A DNA stretch of 64,000 nt from Rallus limicola. Taxonomy: Eukaryota > Chordata > Aves > Gruiformes > Rallidae. Location of the stretch: NCBI GenBank assembly GCA_022605955.1, contig JAKCOZ010000016.1, positions 12,962,001-13,026,000 of the forward strand, given 5' to 3'. A program made the position numbers and the translations under genes. The notes under the pieces were generated by a model. The model searched no databases and was not told the origin of the DNA. It saw only the letters and a list, made by a program, of their open reading frames with translations. This document shows positions 1 to 12,500 of the stretch, in pieces (the first letter of the stretch is position 1; each line of letters opens with the position of its first letter).

Positions 1-3000
1 TGGGAAATTCATCTGGAAAAAACTTGGATTTCTTTGACAGTTTGCTCCACACCGCTCTTTTCCCCATGCTGTTCCTGATTTCCAAGTGGTCTCTAATAAC
101 ACTATTATTTTAAACTTTTCTCAGTATTGCTTTTGCAGTAGTATTTTAATATTGCATGCATTTCATATCAGACACCCTTAAGGGACTTTTTTTTCTTTCT
201 GCACTGTTTTGCTTGACATGGTTATCGTTACTGTAAGCACTGCTTTGAATAATCAAATGGTGGCCCATAGACACTGGAAGAAGAAAGGTCAGATACTGTC
301 TATGACATATGATTTGCACATCCTTGAAAGGGAAATGAGTCATCTACATAATACAAACAATGATAACTCAGTTGCATATGACTGAGATGCTAAAGATAAG
401 ATATGTTTATAAATGAATAAACTTCCTGATTATAGTGATATATTATGGTAAAATTTTTAAAAAATATATTTTTTTCACTTAAAAATAATGCTGAAATGCT
501 GATATACAATGTCCATATGATTCATAGCACAATTCACTCCTTCATACACCCTTTTTAAGTAGAAAAGCATCAGTGGCTTGTTGCAAACAACTGAACCACT
601 CCAAAACAGAAAGTATGCTTTGCAGTACAGATAAGAGCACTCTGCTTGCAAGTATCACTGCATGGATATCACAAGAGCTCAGCACTCCTACTTTGGCATG
701 GGGACCATGAAAACACGACACTAGGTTTTAAGAGTTAGTAAAAGGAATGGAAAATGAGACTTATCAAACTAAGACCAAGAATATATTTAATTGCCATTTC
801 CAGCCCTTCCTAAGGCATCACTAGTGCAAGCAGATCCTCCAAGTGAAAACCACTTTTCTAAGCCAACCAGATAAGGAATTAACTGTGAAAGTGAATCTTC
901 TTAGCTCTTTAGAGCAGAGACCGAATGCCTTCCCTGTTCCTCTCTTCCACCTTATCAACCCTGCTGGAAGAAAAAATAGTGGTGGGGAAGAACACGTGTG
1001 GGGCGGGCAATCCCCACGACAGCCAAGCTGACAGGGTCAGTTCTCACAGACCTCACGGTACTGGTACTGGCAAGATGCCGCAAGCCCTGTGCTGAGGAAA
1101 AGCCATCACAGTCAGCAACCACCCTCTCTGCACCATGGTTTCAATCAGAGAGGCCATGTCTTACCAGCAGATACCCTCAATTCAGCAGCTACACAGCAGC
1201 ATCCTAACAGAGAAAAATATTAAGAACATCACAGCTCCCTTTCCTTTTTCACAAAGCATTTGGTGATCGCTTTGGCTCACTTCCATGCTGCGCAGCAGTT
1301 AAAAGTATTTGATCTTTGGCAAGGATACCTCACAGCCTTCCCCGGATGAAAAGTTCAACTCAGCTAGGTGATTAGGACTCCAGTTTGAAAGCACAGCAGG
1401 ATAAAGAGCTCAGATTAAAATCAGAAATATTCCAAACACCACAGCTCTGAGAGGGCTGAAGTTGAAATTAAATATTGGAGTCAGCACAACGCAAGAAATT
1501 CACAACCGACTGGTGTATATCTTGCATAATAAAAGTTTAACCACATATGTTCTTAATATACAGGGTAGAGACCCAAATATGACCTGGATAAATCCACTGT
1601 AATATGAACCAAAACCTTTGTTGCGTACCTTCAGCTTCATAATCTAAAAGCTGAAGGTTGAGGCTTCAGTGAGTTGAGTCTCAACACCAAGTATCTCAGC
1701 TTACCTGGCTAGTTATTTACAAAAAGCTGATAATTATTTATCCTATCACTGGAGCTGTAATGCATTTTATCAGTTGCTGCATTTTTTTGCATTTTGTATA
1801 GTACTTCCAACTGTCATAAACCAGTACAACAATCTGCCAACATGAAATAATTAATAATTATTATGTGACTGACTGATTTACTTTGCAGAACATGAAAGGC
1901 CACGAAACCTGGAGTTTCCTGGTCTACATAGTGTGCATAAAGGAAATGAGCATAAGCAATCACTGTCAGCTGTTCTTGTAAGAAAGAATTGAATCATTTA
2001 TCTGTCTGCATGTATACATTATCATCATCTCCCACTTTGAGGTAAGCCCTAATAGCACTTCATGGTACAAAAATAGGTTGTTGCAGATACTTCCTAAAAA
2101 ATACCACTCCTTTCTTTTGAGAATGGCAGCTGAACATAAACATATTTAGCATAGAGCAGAAACTTTTAAAAAAATTTAATTTGGCTTGAAGACACATTTA
2201 GTTTTTGTCTGCACCAGTTAAACCTGAAGCCCAGATCTAATTCAAATTTATACTGCACAGTACAGTAAAATTCATGTTTATTTAAATGCTTATTTCTCTC
2301 GTTTCCTCTTTATGGCAATTTTGTCCAGTATTAATCACCTGCAAGTACCTTCAACTGGTTTAGGTTTTTATTTTTCATCAGAATGCTAAATTTATCCCAT
2401 AAACAATTTCTAGCCATGAAATCATTTAAACAAATCATATGAAAGCATCTTGTTCTCAATAACTGCAGAAAAACTTCTTTTGATCTCTGTAGAGACAGAA
2501 CATATGCTCAGTGCTGTCACAATTTAGTGTTTGCCACCACCTCAGCAGAAATCTGGAAATCAAGGTGAATTTTCTTTCAGCAATCATACACAGCAAAATT
2601 AAACTCCTGACTTACTTTCTGCATGAGCAAGGCAACACGGTACCAATGTGTAAAGCAGTGACTCTCCAGACTGCGAATAATGCAACATTATGGCTAAACT
2701 ATTTCCTAAAAAATTAAAACTTTGGGTTTTTTTTTTTACTTTGGTGAAATAAGTGAGATTTATGTATACCTAATGATAAATAATTATAGATTAAATAAAA
2801 TATAATTAATTATTAGACTAGCTAAATGAGGTATAATTATGGACTACATATGCATCTTTACATAGAATAAAGCTTTGTTTCTGAAAAAGCTAATTTTGAT
2901 TAGGATGTTTTTGTCTTGTGAAGTTCAGGCCTTTTGTTCAAATGAAGTATCTTTGAGTCAGGATGCACCTATGTAAAGGTTTGTATGGTTTAGAAGCCTG

Positions 3001-3640
3001 TGAAATGCCTGCGGGCTGGATGAGAAGGTCCTTTCTTAAAACTGCCCTCAGTGCAGCATGGCTGTTTCCTGCATCTGCTGCATCGTGGTGCCTTACAGGC
3101 TGAACTAAGGCCATCACTTCTGACTCACCAGAAGCAGACTAAACGCCGGCATTAGTAGAGAGGAAGCGTGACTATCAGAGACCACAAACAGGAGCGTCTG
3201 GAGGTAAAGTCCTTCAGGATGACAAATTCAAATGGGCTCAACAGAAACACCCTTCAGGGTTCAGAGTTAAATGGGAGCACGAACAAACCTTTCAATTATT
3301 TCCCAAATCGATCCTGCCATGCAAGGCCCAGTTGTTACTTAAGTACTGTTTGAAGCTGTAAAAATATCTACAAAACCCTCACCAAGTGGAGAAGGTGGAT
3401 GGAAGATCTGACACTGAGCGTACCTTTGGACCAGCCTGGTCCCCAGCATGACCCCATCTGCACCAACAACACTGCCAGTGCTCCTGCCCTGCAAGAGGAG
3501 GTGCGGAGTGGAGCCAGGCTTTGCTGTGCTCCGTCTTTCTGCACAGGCAGAGTGCACCCCAACCTAGAGATAAGACAGGAAAGCCTCAAAGAGCTCTGAA
3601 CCTATTCCTGTGCTGCTCTCTGTCCTCATTCCTCCATCCC
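1..3640. other. Unique A+T-rich non-coding sequence
   Basis: No gene, RNA gene or transposon is recognised here. Open frames are short (about 60-70 codons), lack recognisable motifs and overlap on opposite strands. A very A+T-rich patch lies at about 2768-2817, made almost entirely of TAAT/ATTA words. The stretch around 1780-2060 holds several TAAT words and could be conserved non-coding DNA, but nothing in it is diagnostic. Confidence 0.6.
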
Positions 3641-3646
3641 TTCTAC

Positions 3647-3695
3647 TGGGTTGGACTTGAAAGTCTTTCCCCATCATTTGAAATGTAATCTATGG
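3647..3695 (+). repeat. Possible decayed CR1 3' end
   Basis: The sequence tgggttggacttga at 3647-3660 matches the wording typical of the CR1 LINE 3' untranslated region. It is followed by agtctttcc and then taatctatggg, which resemble the eroded gaggtcccttcc and ATTCTATG terminal segments of that family. The match is short and the upstream sequence is not clearly CR1, so this may be a chance likeness. Confidence 0.25.
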
Positions 3696-3699
3696 GCGT

Positions 3700-5454
3700 T
3701 TAATCAAGACAAGTAACTTTAAACTCTTCTAAGCACTGGGGAAGAAAAGGAGCAGATACAGAAGCAGGCTTTCTCCCAGACTGCTTTCTGGTACTTATTC
3801 CAATAGAATGCTAATAATTATGTTAAAAAGCTAATTTAAGAAATCCAATTTTTGGAAAATGGGTTTTCAAAGGGCACATTTAACAACTAGAGAAAGTTCG
3901 ATCCGATTTCCCCATTAGAAGAGGAAGGAAAATCCAATTTTAATCTATTTTTGTTCTCTTAAAAAGATGATATATAGAAGTTACTTTGAAAATCATCCTT
4001 TCAAAGCAGAACCTAGTATAAGCGTGTGCTAACTTGCGAAGCGCAATTAAACCATTCCGATAATTCTGCCTGAAAAAATTAGCAGCAATATTGAGAAGGC
4101 AAGTTGTTTTCAAAATGTCCATGGCAGAAATGCTTCTGTGTTAAGCTGGTATTGATTCTGAAACAATCTTACACATGATAAATGAGAGCACATTTAGGAG
4201 AGGATTCAGTCATAAGAGCTCACAAATCAATCAGCTTGTCAACAGGCAGACCAAATTCAATTTTTATTCTTAGTAAACTCTTATTTGGTGGTAGGCCATT
4301 GTTTACTTTGAAATTGCTTTACAAAGGAACGGGGGAGGAGGGGAAAGATGGGAAAAACAATCTTTCATCAACATATTAGAAGTTGGTGTTTCGTTTAGGG
4401 CTGGGACAGAGAAAATCTGATTGTCTCCTGGATAATGCAAACCTTTTCTCTTCTTCTGGATGATCATTACTATTCGGTCATATAATGCTCTTTTTCTGCA
4501 GCAGCATTTCCTAATAATTCTCATATAGTGAGACATGGAATCACTAATTTGTAACAGAGCATGGTATAATTGGCATGTCATATTCTAAAGCAATAACCTG
4601 ACGTACACAAGAGCTGCTTCATTGGTTTGCCAAGCTATGCTACATTTCGGAGAAGCAGTTTTCATTGTGTTCTGATGGCTCAAAAATTAAAATTGTAGTA
4701 AAATGACATGTTAAAAATAAATCACCACTAGTGCCCTGTGCCCTGTCCCTCATCCCCAACTTATTCTTCCAGAATTCCCCATCTGCCAGCCCCAAGAAAC
4801 CATCAACAGTAACCTGTTTGGAACTTGAAAGGCTATTGGAGACACCTCAATTTTAACATAAATCTATTTGGGACTTTGCACTGGTATCACTACATGATTT
4901 TTGACATGTGACTACTTCAATCCAGAGTAACTTAAGAACTACAGACAATCTGTGATGCTGTAGCAGAATATCCTCTATACGAGGCTGCTTCAGTCACCGC
5001 TCAGCCTACAGGGACTTGTTTTTGAGGAAGAACATCGCCTAAACACAAAGGCAGAGTAAGCCAGTTGCTGGTCCTACACTCCCTCCAGGAACCCAAGCCA
5101 AGACTTATTAAACTAAGACATCACAGAGAGCTATACACAAATACAGATATATTCTGAGTCAGGGGTGATGCAAACAAAGATTTTGAGATCTCTCTTTCAG
5201 GATTAACTTTTGAAGAGCAAAAAGCACAACATGAACTTTCTGTCTTCTTACTCCTTTCTGTCTCTTTTCATTCCAATTAAAATGAGAAGCTGTTGGGTCT
5301 TGGAGACTAAGGCTTTATAAACATAGTAGGAACAGACTTCACTGGTGTTTTCTTCTCTAAGTGGAAGCCAGTTGTCTATCACGATTCTTGAGGTCACTAT
5401 TTCCTTTGTCTTTAGATATGTACAGGAATGTGACCACACTTGGATTTTCTTCTG
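3700..5454. other. Unique non-coding sequence
   Basis: No gene or transposon is recognised. A short tandem of the word tgccctg occurs near 4733-4746. The 92-codon open frame on the minus strand at 4303-4581 has no recognisable motif and overlaps a frame on the other strand, so it is treated as chance. Confidence 0.55.
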
Positions 5455-5473
5455 CCCCCCCCCCCCCCCCCCC
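5455..5473. repeat. C19 homopolymer tract
   Basis: An uninterrupted run of 19 C (G on the minus strand) sits in otherwise unique sequence. Such tracts can form G-quadruplex or i-motif structures and are unstable in length, so the true allele length may differ from the one given here. The apparent proline- and glycine-rich peptides read across it are artefacts of the tract. Confidence 0.95.
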
Positions 5474-6136
5474 ATTGGCTGATGAAGCTAGAAATCTACA
5501 AGGCAGGGTCCCAAGCCCACATATATCTGAAAAGTCAAATCCATTTCATTTTTTCACTTAGCTGATATTAGTTATTTTTCTGCAAATAGTATTTCTGAAG
5601 TCGCTTCTGGAAAAGAACTCTGTATGGATTTAGCACACACTGCAAAACACGTCATACACAATTGACATTTGCAGCCCAGATTCAGCCGATAATGGTTCCG
5701 TTCCACAGTAAATTCTTTGTTTTTGTCATAGACACCCACCAGGAATGCAAATCTTGTGGGATGGCTTTAGTTTTTTATTCAGTAGGGAGTCAGCCATGGG
5801 AAAATCCATCTGAATCATTTTGATTCCTTAATCTTATTTATTCCTGCCATTGTACTATAACTAAATAGAAGACTGAAATAACAACCCGAATATGAACATC
5901 TCTAAACACTGCAGTCAGAATTTGTAGCAGGATGTGAATTTCATGGCTGAGATTTTTAAGCTGCAACCAGCTAACTCAGGACTCCAACTCAAAACATTCA
6001 AAAACCTATATAGTTTTCAAAATCCTAGTCACATTTGGAAATCTAAGGATAGTTATATATATGTTTAGACACATGTGTCTTGTATGAATGACATCAGGAC
6101 TGTGGGGAACACAGAGGACAGCTCAGACAGCCTAAA
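5474..6136. other. Unique non-coding sequence
   Basis: Nothing is recognised in this interval. It is A+T-rich and has no open frame longer than the chance level. Confidence 0.55.
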
Positions 6137-6170
6137 CTCTCTCTCTCTCTCAGAAAAAAAAAAAAAAAAA
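6137..6170. repeat. Compound (CT)7 then A17 tract
   Basis: Seven CT units at 6137-6150 are followed by C-A-G and then 17 A residues to 6170. The pyrimidine run, CAG and A-run imitate a splice acceptor or a retroposed poly(A) tail. No retroposed sequence is recognisable upstream and no target-site duplication was seen, so it is called a compound simple repeat. Confidence 0.85.
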
Positions 6171-6174
6171 GTAC

Positions 6175-9159
6175 AAGGAAAAGCAATTTAGTGGGTTATG
6201 TATTTCCAGTCTGTGATGGTCCCATGCTTCAGTCATTATTGTGATGTCTAGTATCTGAAGGTGAACGAATCTTAAAAGCCTCTTCTTGTCAATCTGGAAA
6301 AACAATGTCTTGCAGACACTTACAAGACAACAACTATACGATCATGAAACATCTTCCTACAAGTTCAACTCCTCCATTCTCCTGTCCCTTAAAACAATCA
6401 AACTTACAGGAAACCCCTAACAAACAAAAGCATTTGGAGGAAATATTGTGTTCTGCTTCTTGTGGTGTAAAGGAAGAAGACGGGAGTATCTCATTTCACT
6501 GTTGTGTTTTAATGAGAAAAACTACCCCTTAGCTTTTTATCCTTCAAACTCAGAGCACATGAGAGGCATACTGGAACCCAATAATACTTCCTTGAATGAC
6601 CAGTAAAAAACTGTTAGTTCCATTCATTTTAAAATAAAATTACCAGACTCCCATGTCAGCCTGAACAATCTGTTAAATGCAGGCACTAGTAAACGACACT
6701 ACGTGAACAGTAATTAATTCTTACATGACTTGGAAGTATGTATTCAACTAATATCAGACGTGAAGGTATTTGTTGAATTTTATTGGATTTTAAACACAGG
6801 TCATTTGTTTTAATTTCCTTCTTTATCATAGATATATAGCTTTTCCATTTTTACTATATAAAATTGGAGTATCGTATTCTCTGTTGAAAGCAATATTAAA
6901 TTACTGTTAGGAAACAAAGAATATTATATATGGTTTTTTTCTGATCTGTTTTTAACCAGAAAAAAGCTGAACATCTGGTATATTTTAGTTTTGGGATATG
7001 GAATATCTCTGTCTTTCCCAAACATTGTCTACTGTAAACCAAACTGAACAACTTTCGGAAGTGTTCCTTTTTCACTGAAATCTGAACCCTATGGAGAATG
7101 CTTGGCATATGGATTAAAAATGGATGTGAAAACCCAGTCATAATTGGAACAAAGGGATTTTTTTTAGACCACAGAAATGGATATAAACTTGAAGGTGCAA
7201 TCCATCCTAGCTCCAGTTATTAGGATACATAATTTAGAAATCAGGACTGGATCTAAGTCAAAGGTGATAAATGAAGACAGCATACTTATAAATGATGGAA
7301 TTCAGGAAGGAGAAGTACATGGGGGGTTTTATGGATTCTAAGTGCATTTTTATACAGGATTCAGCTTTACAGGGTTAGGAGACAGTATTTCAATGAAACC
7401 GAAGTCGTACCATTTATTTCTGAACTGAACTAGGATTATGGAAGAGGCAAGCAAAAAGGCAGCCTTTGCTGGGGGGTTTCTGCATAAACAACAGGTCCCT
7501 ATGTGTCTGCGTTTTAATGCATGTAACATCAGGCTTAAGGTTGTGTTGATTCCTTGCCTGGTGCAAACTGAAGAACAACCCTGTGCTGTACAATTACCCT
7601 ATAACTGTCAGGGATTTATGAGAGAGTATCAGAGCACTTCCTGCATAAAATTCATCAGCAAGAGTAAAATCCCTTCCCATAGGACTAAACTCAAACCAAC
7701 ACTGTTCACTTTTATCTAAGTTTCGTGTTTGAAGAATGGAAAATAGCCTAGCCAGCTGTTCAGCTGCATTTTCTTTATCTGTAGCTCTCGCTGACTGGAG
7801 TAGAATCTGGTTACACAATAGAAAGACAAAAATCTCAGACCTCTTTTTTAGTAGTGTTTGAAATAGCAAAAACAAACAAAACCACCTCCAACCTGCCCTG
7901 TGGAATAACAAAGCCCAGATAAAGCAGGACAGGCATGGAAACAGCTTTGGTATTGAGAGTCCACAGCCCCATACACACAGAGAATGAACTTCAAAAGTCC
8001 TAGGGCTAAACCAAAGTGTTGATCCGCTCCCTTCTCAACCAACACAGAGATGAGTAGAAATGAGGAAAAGCACTTTGTCTCCTTCGTGGATCCTTTTAAA
8101 CTAGAGCAGAAGCAACAGAGGTCAAGCATGGCTCCATTTTATGGATTGATGTTCAATGATAGGCTCAACAAAGTGGAAAAACATGCACTGATTAGAGAGC
8201 TGGAGAGAACAGGCCCTTAGTTTCTATTGGACAATATCTTCCCTTCCTCCCCGCTCATTTTATGATGCATGCCTTCAATTGCAAAGTACTATAAAAAGCT
8301 TCCTGAAATTCTTGGCGCTGCCACAGGTTTGACTCCACAGTGGCTTCCAGTGATTAACAGAATGCTACAAAGTGCAAGACAAACAAAGATCAGGTGAATG
8401 GGGAAAAGAAACTGGAGTATCACAAAAAGAGTGCGTAACGTGCACTCTGCTTGCCAACAGAGCCAATACTTATAAAAGGAGTGTAGTTTTTGAAAGTCGA
8501 TCCCTCCCTTTCTGAGCAGAAACCAGATGAATTTGTAAAGATTGTGTTTATGTATTTATGAATACATTTTTTTTTAAAATCAGAACTGCATCTTAACTGT
8601 TGGCAACAAACACTTTCATATTCTCGTTTCACTGAAGTCTCAGTCTGTGTCTGAACTCCTTTCATTGACCAACAGTAAACTTGATCATCTGCAAATAAAT
8701 TATTAAAATGCTAACTATAAGGTTGTACATTATAAAGCCTGACTATATTATAATTTTTGTTCCTCCAAGCAGCTCCTTAAAATGCATATTTAACTAATTC
8801 ATCCTATACTTTGTGCCCCTGTGGCCCTGGAAGGTGAAGCAACATCGCTCATAAGAAATATTAACATTGGCTGTTTATCAAGGCATCTGTGAAACAGAAA
8901 AGCAATAAAAGTGCTAGTGCGCGCACTCATTTACTATTGAAATATCACAAAAATTATTCAGTGTCAGAAATCTAATTTTGTATGATATTTCTATATATTT
9001 TAGCAGCTAATTTTTTCAGTATTACTGAATTAATATGCTTTGAATACCCCTGTAGCTACAGTGGAAAAATGGACCAACACACTTATTTAGTGCTGCTACC
9101 CAAATCCATTAGACAAATTTTCTTTACAGCAAAGCATTGATGAATGAAATGTCCCATGC
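6175..9159. other. Unique A+T-rich non-coding sequence
   Basis: No gene or repeat family is recognised. Overlapping open frames at 7438-7719 (+), 7594-7911 (-) and 7848-8129 (-) lie antisense to one another, and their translations show no familiar domain. That pattern fits chance frames in a locally stop-poor stretch. Confidence 0.5.
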
Positions 9160-9545
9160 TAATGTAAGAATAATCAATTTAGAATGCTTATGACAATTAA
9201 CAAAGCTGAAGATAAGCCTTGAAAGCACCATGCTTTGTCAGCCCTGATTTGGATTAAACTTGCACTAATAGGATCATTTTTCTTCCAAAAGGTACTCTTT
9301 TTAGGCAGACCTATCAATTAATATGAATTATGCATGTATAAAAGGACTAATGTCATTAATTAGACAAATTAATTTTTATGATGCAGTGAATAGACTAACA
9401 CCAGATTATATGAGATATCATTCTCCCAATTCATACGTACTTGGAATAAATGAATAGTTTACATTTGCATGGTTATTACGGAATCAATCATTATTAATCA
9501 GTGACACCAGATTAGACAGTCTAATATAATCTGCTTTAACTTTCT
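9160..9545. promoter_or_regulatory. Candidate conserved non-coding element rich in homeodomain words
   Basis: This block is dense in TAATTA/ATTAAT words, for example the pair in cattaattagacaaattaa at 9354-9373. It contains a 15-bp near-perfect palindrome, attagacagtctaat (9511-9525), whose arms also carry AGAC/GTCT words like those bound by SMAD proteins. The 11-mer acaccagatta occurs twice (9398-9408 and 9504-9514). The 10-mer cagattatat (9402-9411) has its exact reverse complement at 9524-9533. This ordered arrangement in unique sequence resembles vertebrate developmental enhancers. Conservation cannot be seen from one sequence, so the regulatory role is inference. Confidence 0.3.
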
Positions 9546-12500
9546 CATGGTGACCAGGTACATTCAGTTCACACTTTTGAGGACAAAGTTTTACTCTGAC
9601 TCATGCGCTTTCACTGGGCATAAGGCTATATATATCCCAGGGAAATACAAGCAGAGCGTGGTACGTGCTGTGTATTTCGGTGCATGTGTGATGATAAAAA
9701 GGGGGAAATTAAATAAATATAATCTAACTCTTCTGGCATCAATTTTAGCTGTAGAATTGAAAACATTCAAAAATTTAGAAAGGCTTGTGTTAATGCCGGC
9801 CCACACTTTGATCCTGAAACACTGTTTTATTTCAGCCACTAGTAATTTACCACTCATTGCTTCCTTTAAGCCTAACGCATATATGTTTCAAAGTGTCCTG
9901 AAAACCTTTACAAACTAAAAATGTATATTTAAAAATCAGGCTCTCAGAATCCCCAAATGTGCTTGAATTCTAAAAGTTTGAGTGTTTATATGGCAGATAT
10001 AGTTCTGCAAACATGAAGTTTAAAATCATTGCCTAAAAGTATCTCCTACATGGAAAAGATAATATAACGATTTCCATTCAAATGTGTTAGGAACTATTAA
10101 ACACTTATTAAAGTTATTTTAAAACTTTGCTTGCTTTGCATTTAATGAAGTGAATGAAGGATGGAAAAACCTACAGACTTACGCACATTCAATTCTTAAA
10201 AATTACTTCTTGCCACATACCTTCTTTTATCCACTATTTATACATCAGCTGCAGCCAAATATAGGGAAAGAATTATTCCCTCCTACCTTATTTGGCTTTC
10301 AGAGAAATCGGATAGTGAACCCTCAGAGAGGAAAGTATTTAAATGACCGGCCCACTTCTGATAAAGCGCTAGTCTTGGGTAATATCTCCTCTTCACAAAC
10401 TGCAGGGAGACAGGAAAACCAGCGACTGCAGGCCCAACCCCCAAAGACTAATAAACCCCCACAACCCTATCAGGGAGAGCTTTTCCTAAAGAAAACCAAG
10501 GGGTCACAGTCCAAGGAAAGCGCTGCTCTGTGGCTTGTGACAAACCTCTTGGATTGCCAGTCTAAATTTATTCCTGGTCAGTTTATAGTAGCTATGGCTC
10601 CAGATCCACAATGCTGGCTCTGTATCTCCAGTCAGTCCCTGTTCTGTCAGGCGAACCGAGCCAAGTTCAGTTAGCCCCCTCCCATAAGAAACTCCCTGCC
10701 CTCCTAGAAATACTTCCAGCCCTTCTTTAGCCTTGTTCCAATCCGAGTCTCTCCTTGATGCTGGCTGAGCAGATCCGGATGCAGGATAGTCTAAGATGCT
10801 ACCAGAAACAACCTGAAAACCTACCCTGTCTGGAAAGGAACGGGAATCTTGCCTGTATAGATCTGAGCACAATTCCTATCCTGCCACATGTTTTATGGAG
10901 TCTGCAGTGTCTTATAAACGTGTTGGTCTGGCTTTGCTCTATTCAAGGTTCTTGGTTTGGATTCATCCTTGGATTTTCTCATTTCAACTGAGGAGCTGTG
11001 CAGGATCTATGCAGGAAAATGCAGACTCAGCTGAAACACTGAGCTCTGAATTTCAAGCATTCTATTTTTAATTCACTGTGCCACCTTAGCACACAGAAAG
11101 CCAAATTTGGTTTTGGAGATCACAAAAAGGCATTATTAAAACTCGTATTAAGTGATGTGCTGAGAAGAGGGTTTAGTAGCTTCCCATAAAAATTGGAATA
11201 GTGGAGTAGAATGTTGAAATCCCAGTAAGAAGGGACATATGTCAAAAAGCCAGACAGTATAACATTTCCACATGGAAGTGAATAATCAACTGGAACTGAA
11301 AAAAAGAATATTTATACATAATTTATTCTCCATAATATTTTTTGCATAAATTAACCTACAATTAATTTTTTTCAAAGCTAAACAACACGCAGAAAAGTAA
11401 ACCAATTTTTATAAATCAGCAAACCACACAATATGACATAATAGCTTTCTTACGGGGTCATACTTCAAATATAAAGTTATGTTCTAGTCTATGCTTAATT
11501 ATAATTAATATATGGGCAGTATGGACAGGTCCAAACAGATGTTGAAAACATAAGAATTCATAAAACACCACAATGTGGTATAAAAATCTGAGTTTATATG
11601 GTACAGCTGGCCGTATATAATGCCTTTTTAATTTATAAGACTATGGCATATGGTCTTCCAATGTCTTGCTACGGATTTTCAGAAAGTCATGGGAATATTT
11701 TTTGTTCAATTTTCTTTCTTTTAGATGGTAAGGAACTAACAAAAAGAAAAAAAATGTATTGGAAAGAGAACTGCTAATAGAATGAATCAAAACAAGTAGC
11801 CACTTTAGGAAATTTTAAATTAAAATAACAAAAATGGAAGTGATAGGATTTTTCTTCCACCTAGTTGCACAAATATCTTCTGAGTAGTAAAATGTATTGG
11901 ATTTGATTGCTTTTATGGCAACAGTTGTTAAAAAATAGTTACATTGGAAAGGAGTACGTTAAAAAAAAGCAATTCTTAGCTGGGAAAGACAGTGTTTTGG
12001 GATTTGACCATACTTATCAACACTTATCCCTCTTTCTATCCAACACCTGCAATCATCAAAAACCTTAAACCTTGTCCACCCATTTTCTTCAATTATAAGT
12101 TCCAGGGGGAATATTCTTACAAGCGATTCACTTTCAGACATAACTCACCTGCAGAATCAAACTTTCTCTACAGTCCATTCTTCAGAAAGGGGTTGTGTCT
12201 ACTCTGTAATCGCTAGTAGCCTAACAAGATCTAGGTATCATATTTAGTGTCCATTTTGCTCAAATATGCACTCTAACTACATTTGAGTTATGTATATAGA
12301 TAGTAGATGTGAGCACGCAAGCCAGAGTTCTCAATGAAGCGATAGGAGGTATGGGTCAATCTGTGATGCCAAGAAAAGGGAAGGCAAACCATGCTGCTAC
12401 TTCATTTTCTCAGGGCTTGACTGAGAATAACCTTGACTGGATTATTCTTCATCTAAATAGCTTAAAAGAAATTAATTAGAAAAGAAAAAAATCCGAGAGA

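Noticed and set aside
6151..6170. CT-run followed by CAG and A17, resembling a splice acceptor or a retrogene poly(A) tail
   Set aside because: There is no exon after it, no retroposed sequence before it and no target-site duplication. It is a compound simple repeat.
10150..10674. 174-codon open frame on the plus strand, the longest in the window
   Set aside because: It begins at GTG, contains no recognisable domain, has an overlapping 122-codon antisense frame and no splice structure. Frames of this length occur by chance in 64 kb of six-frame translation.
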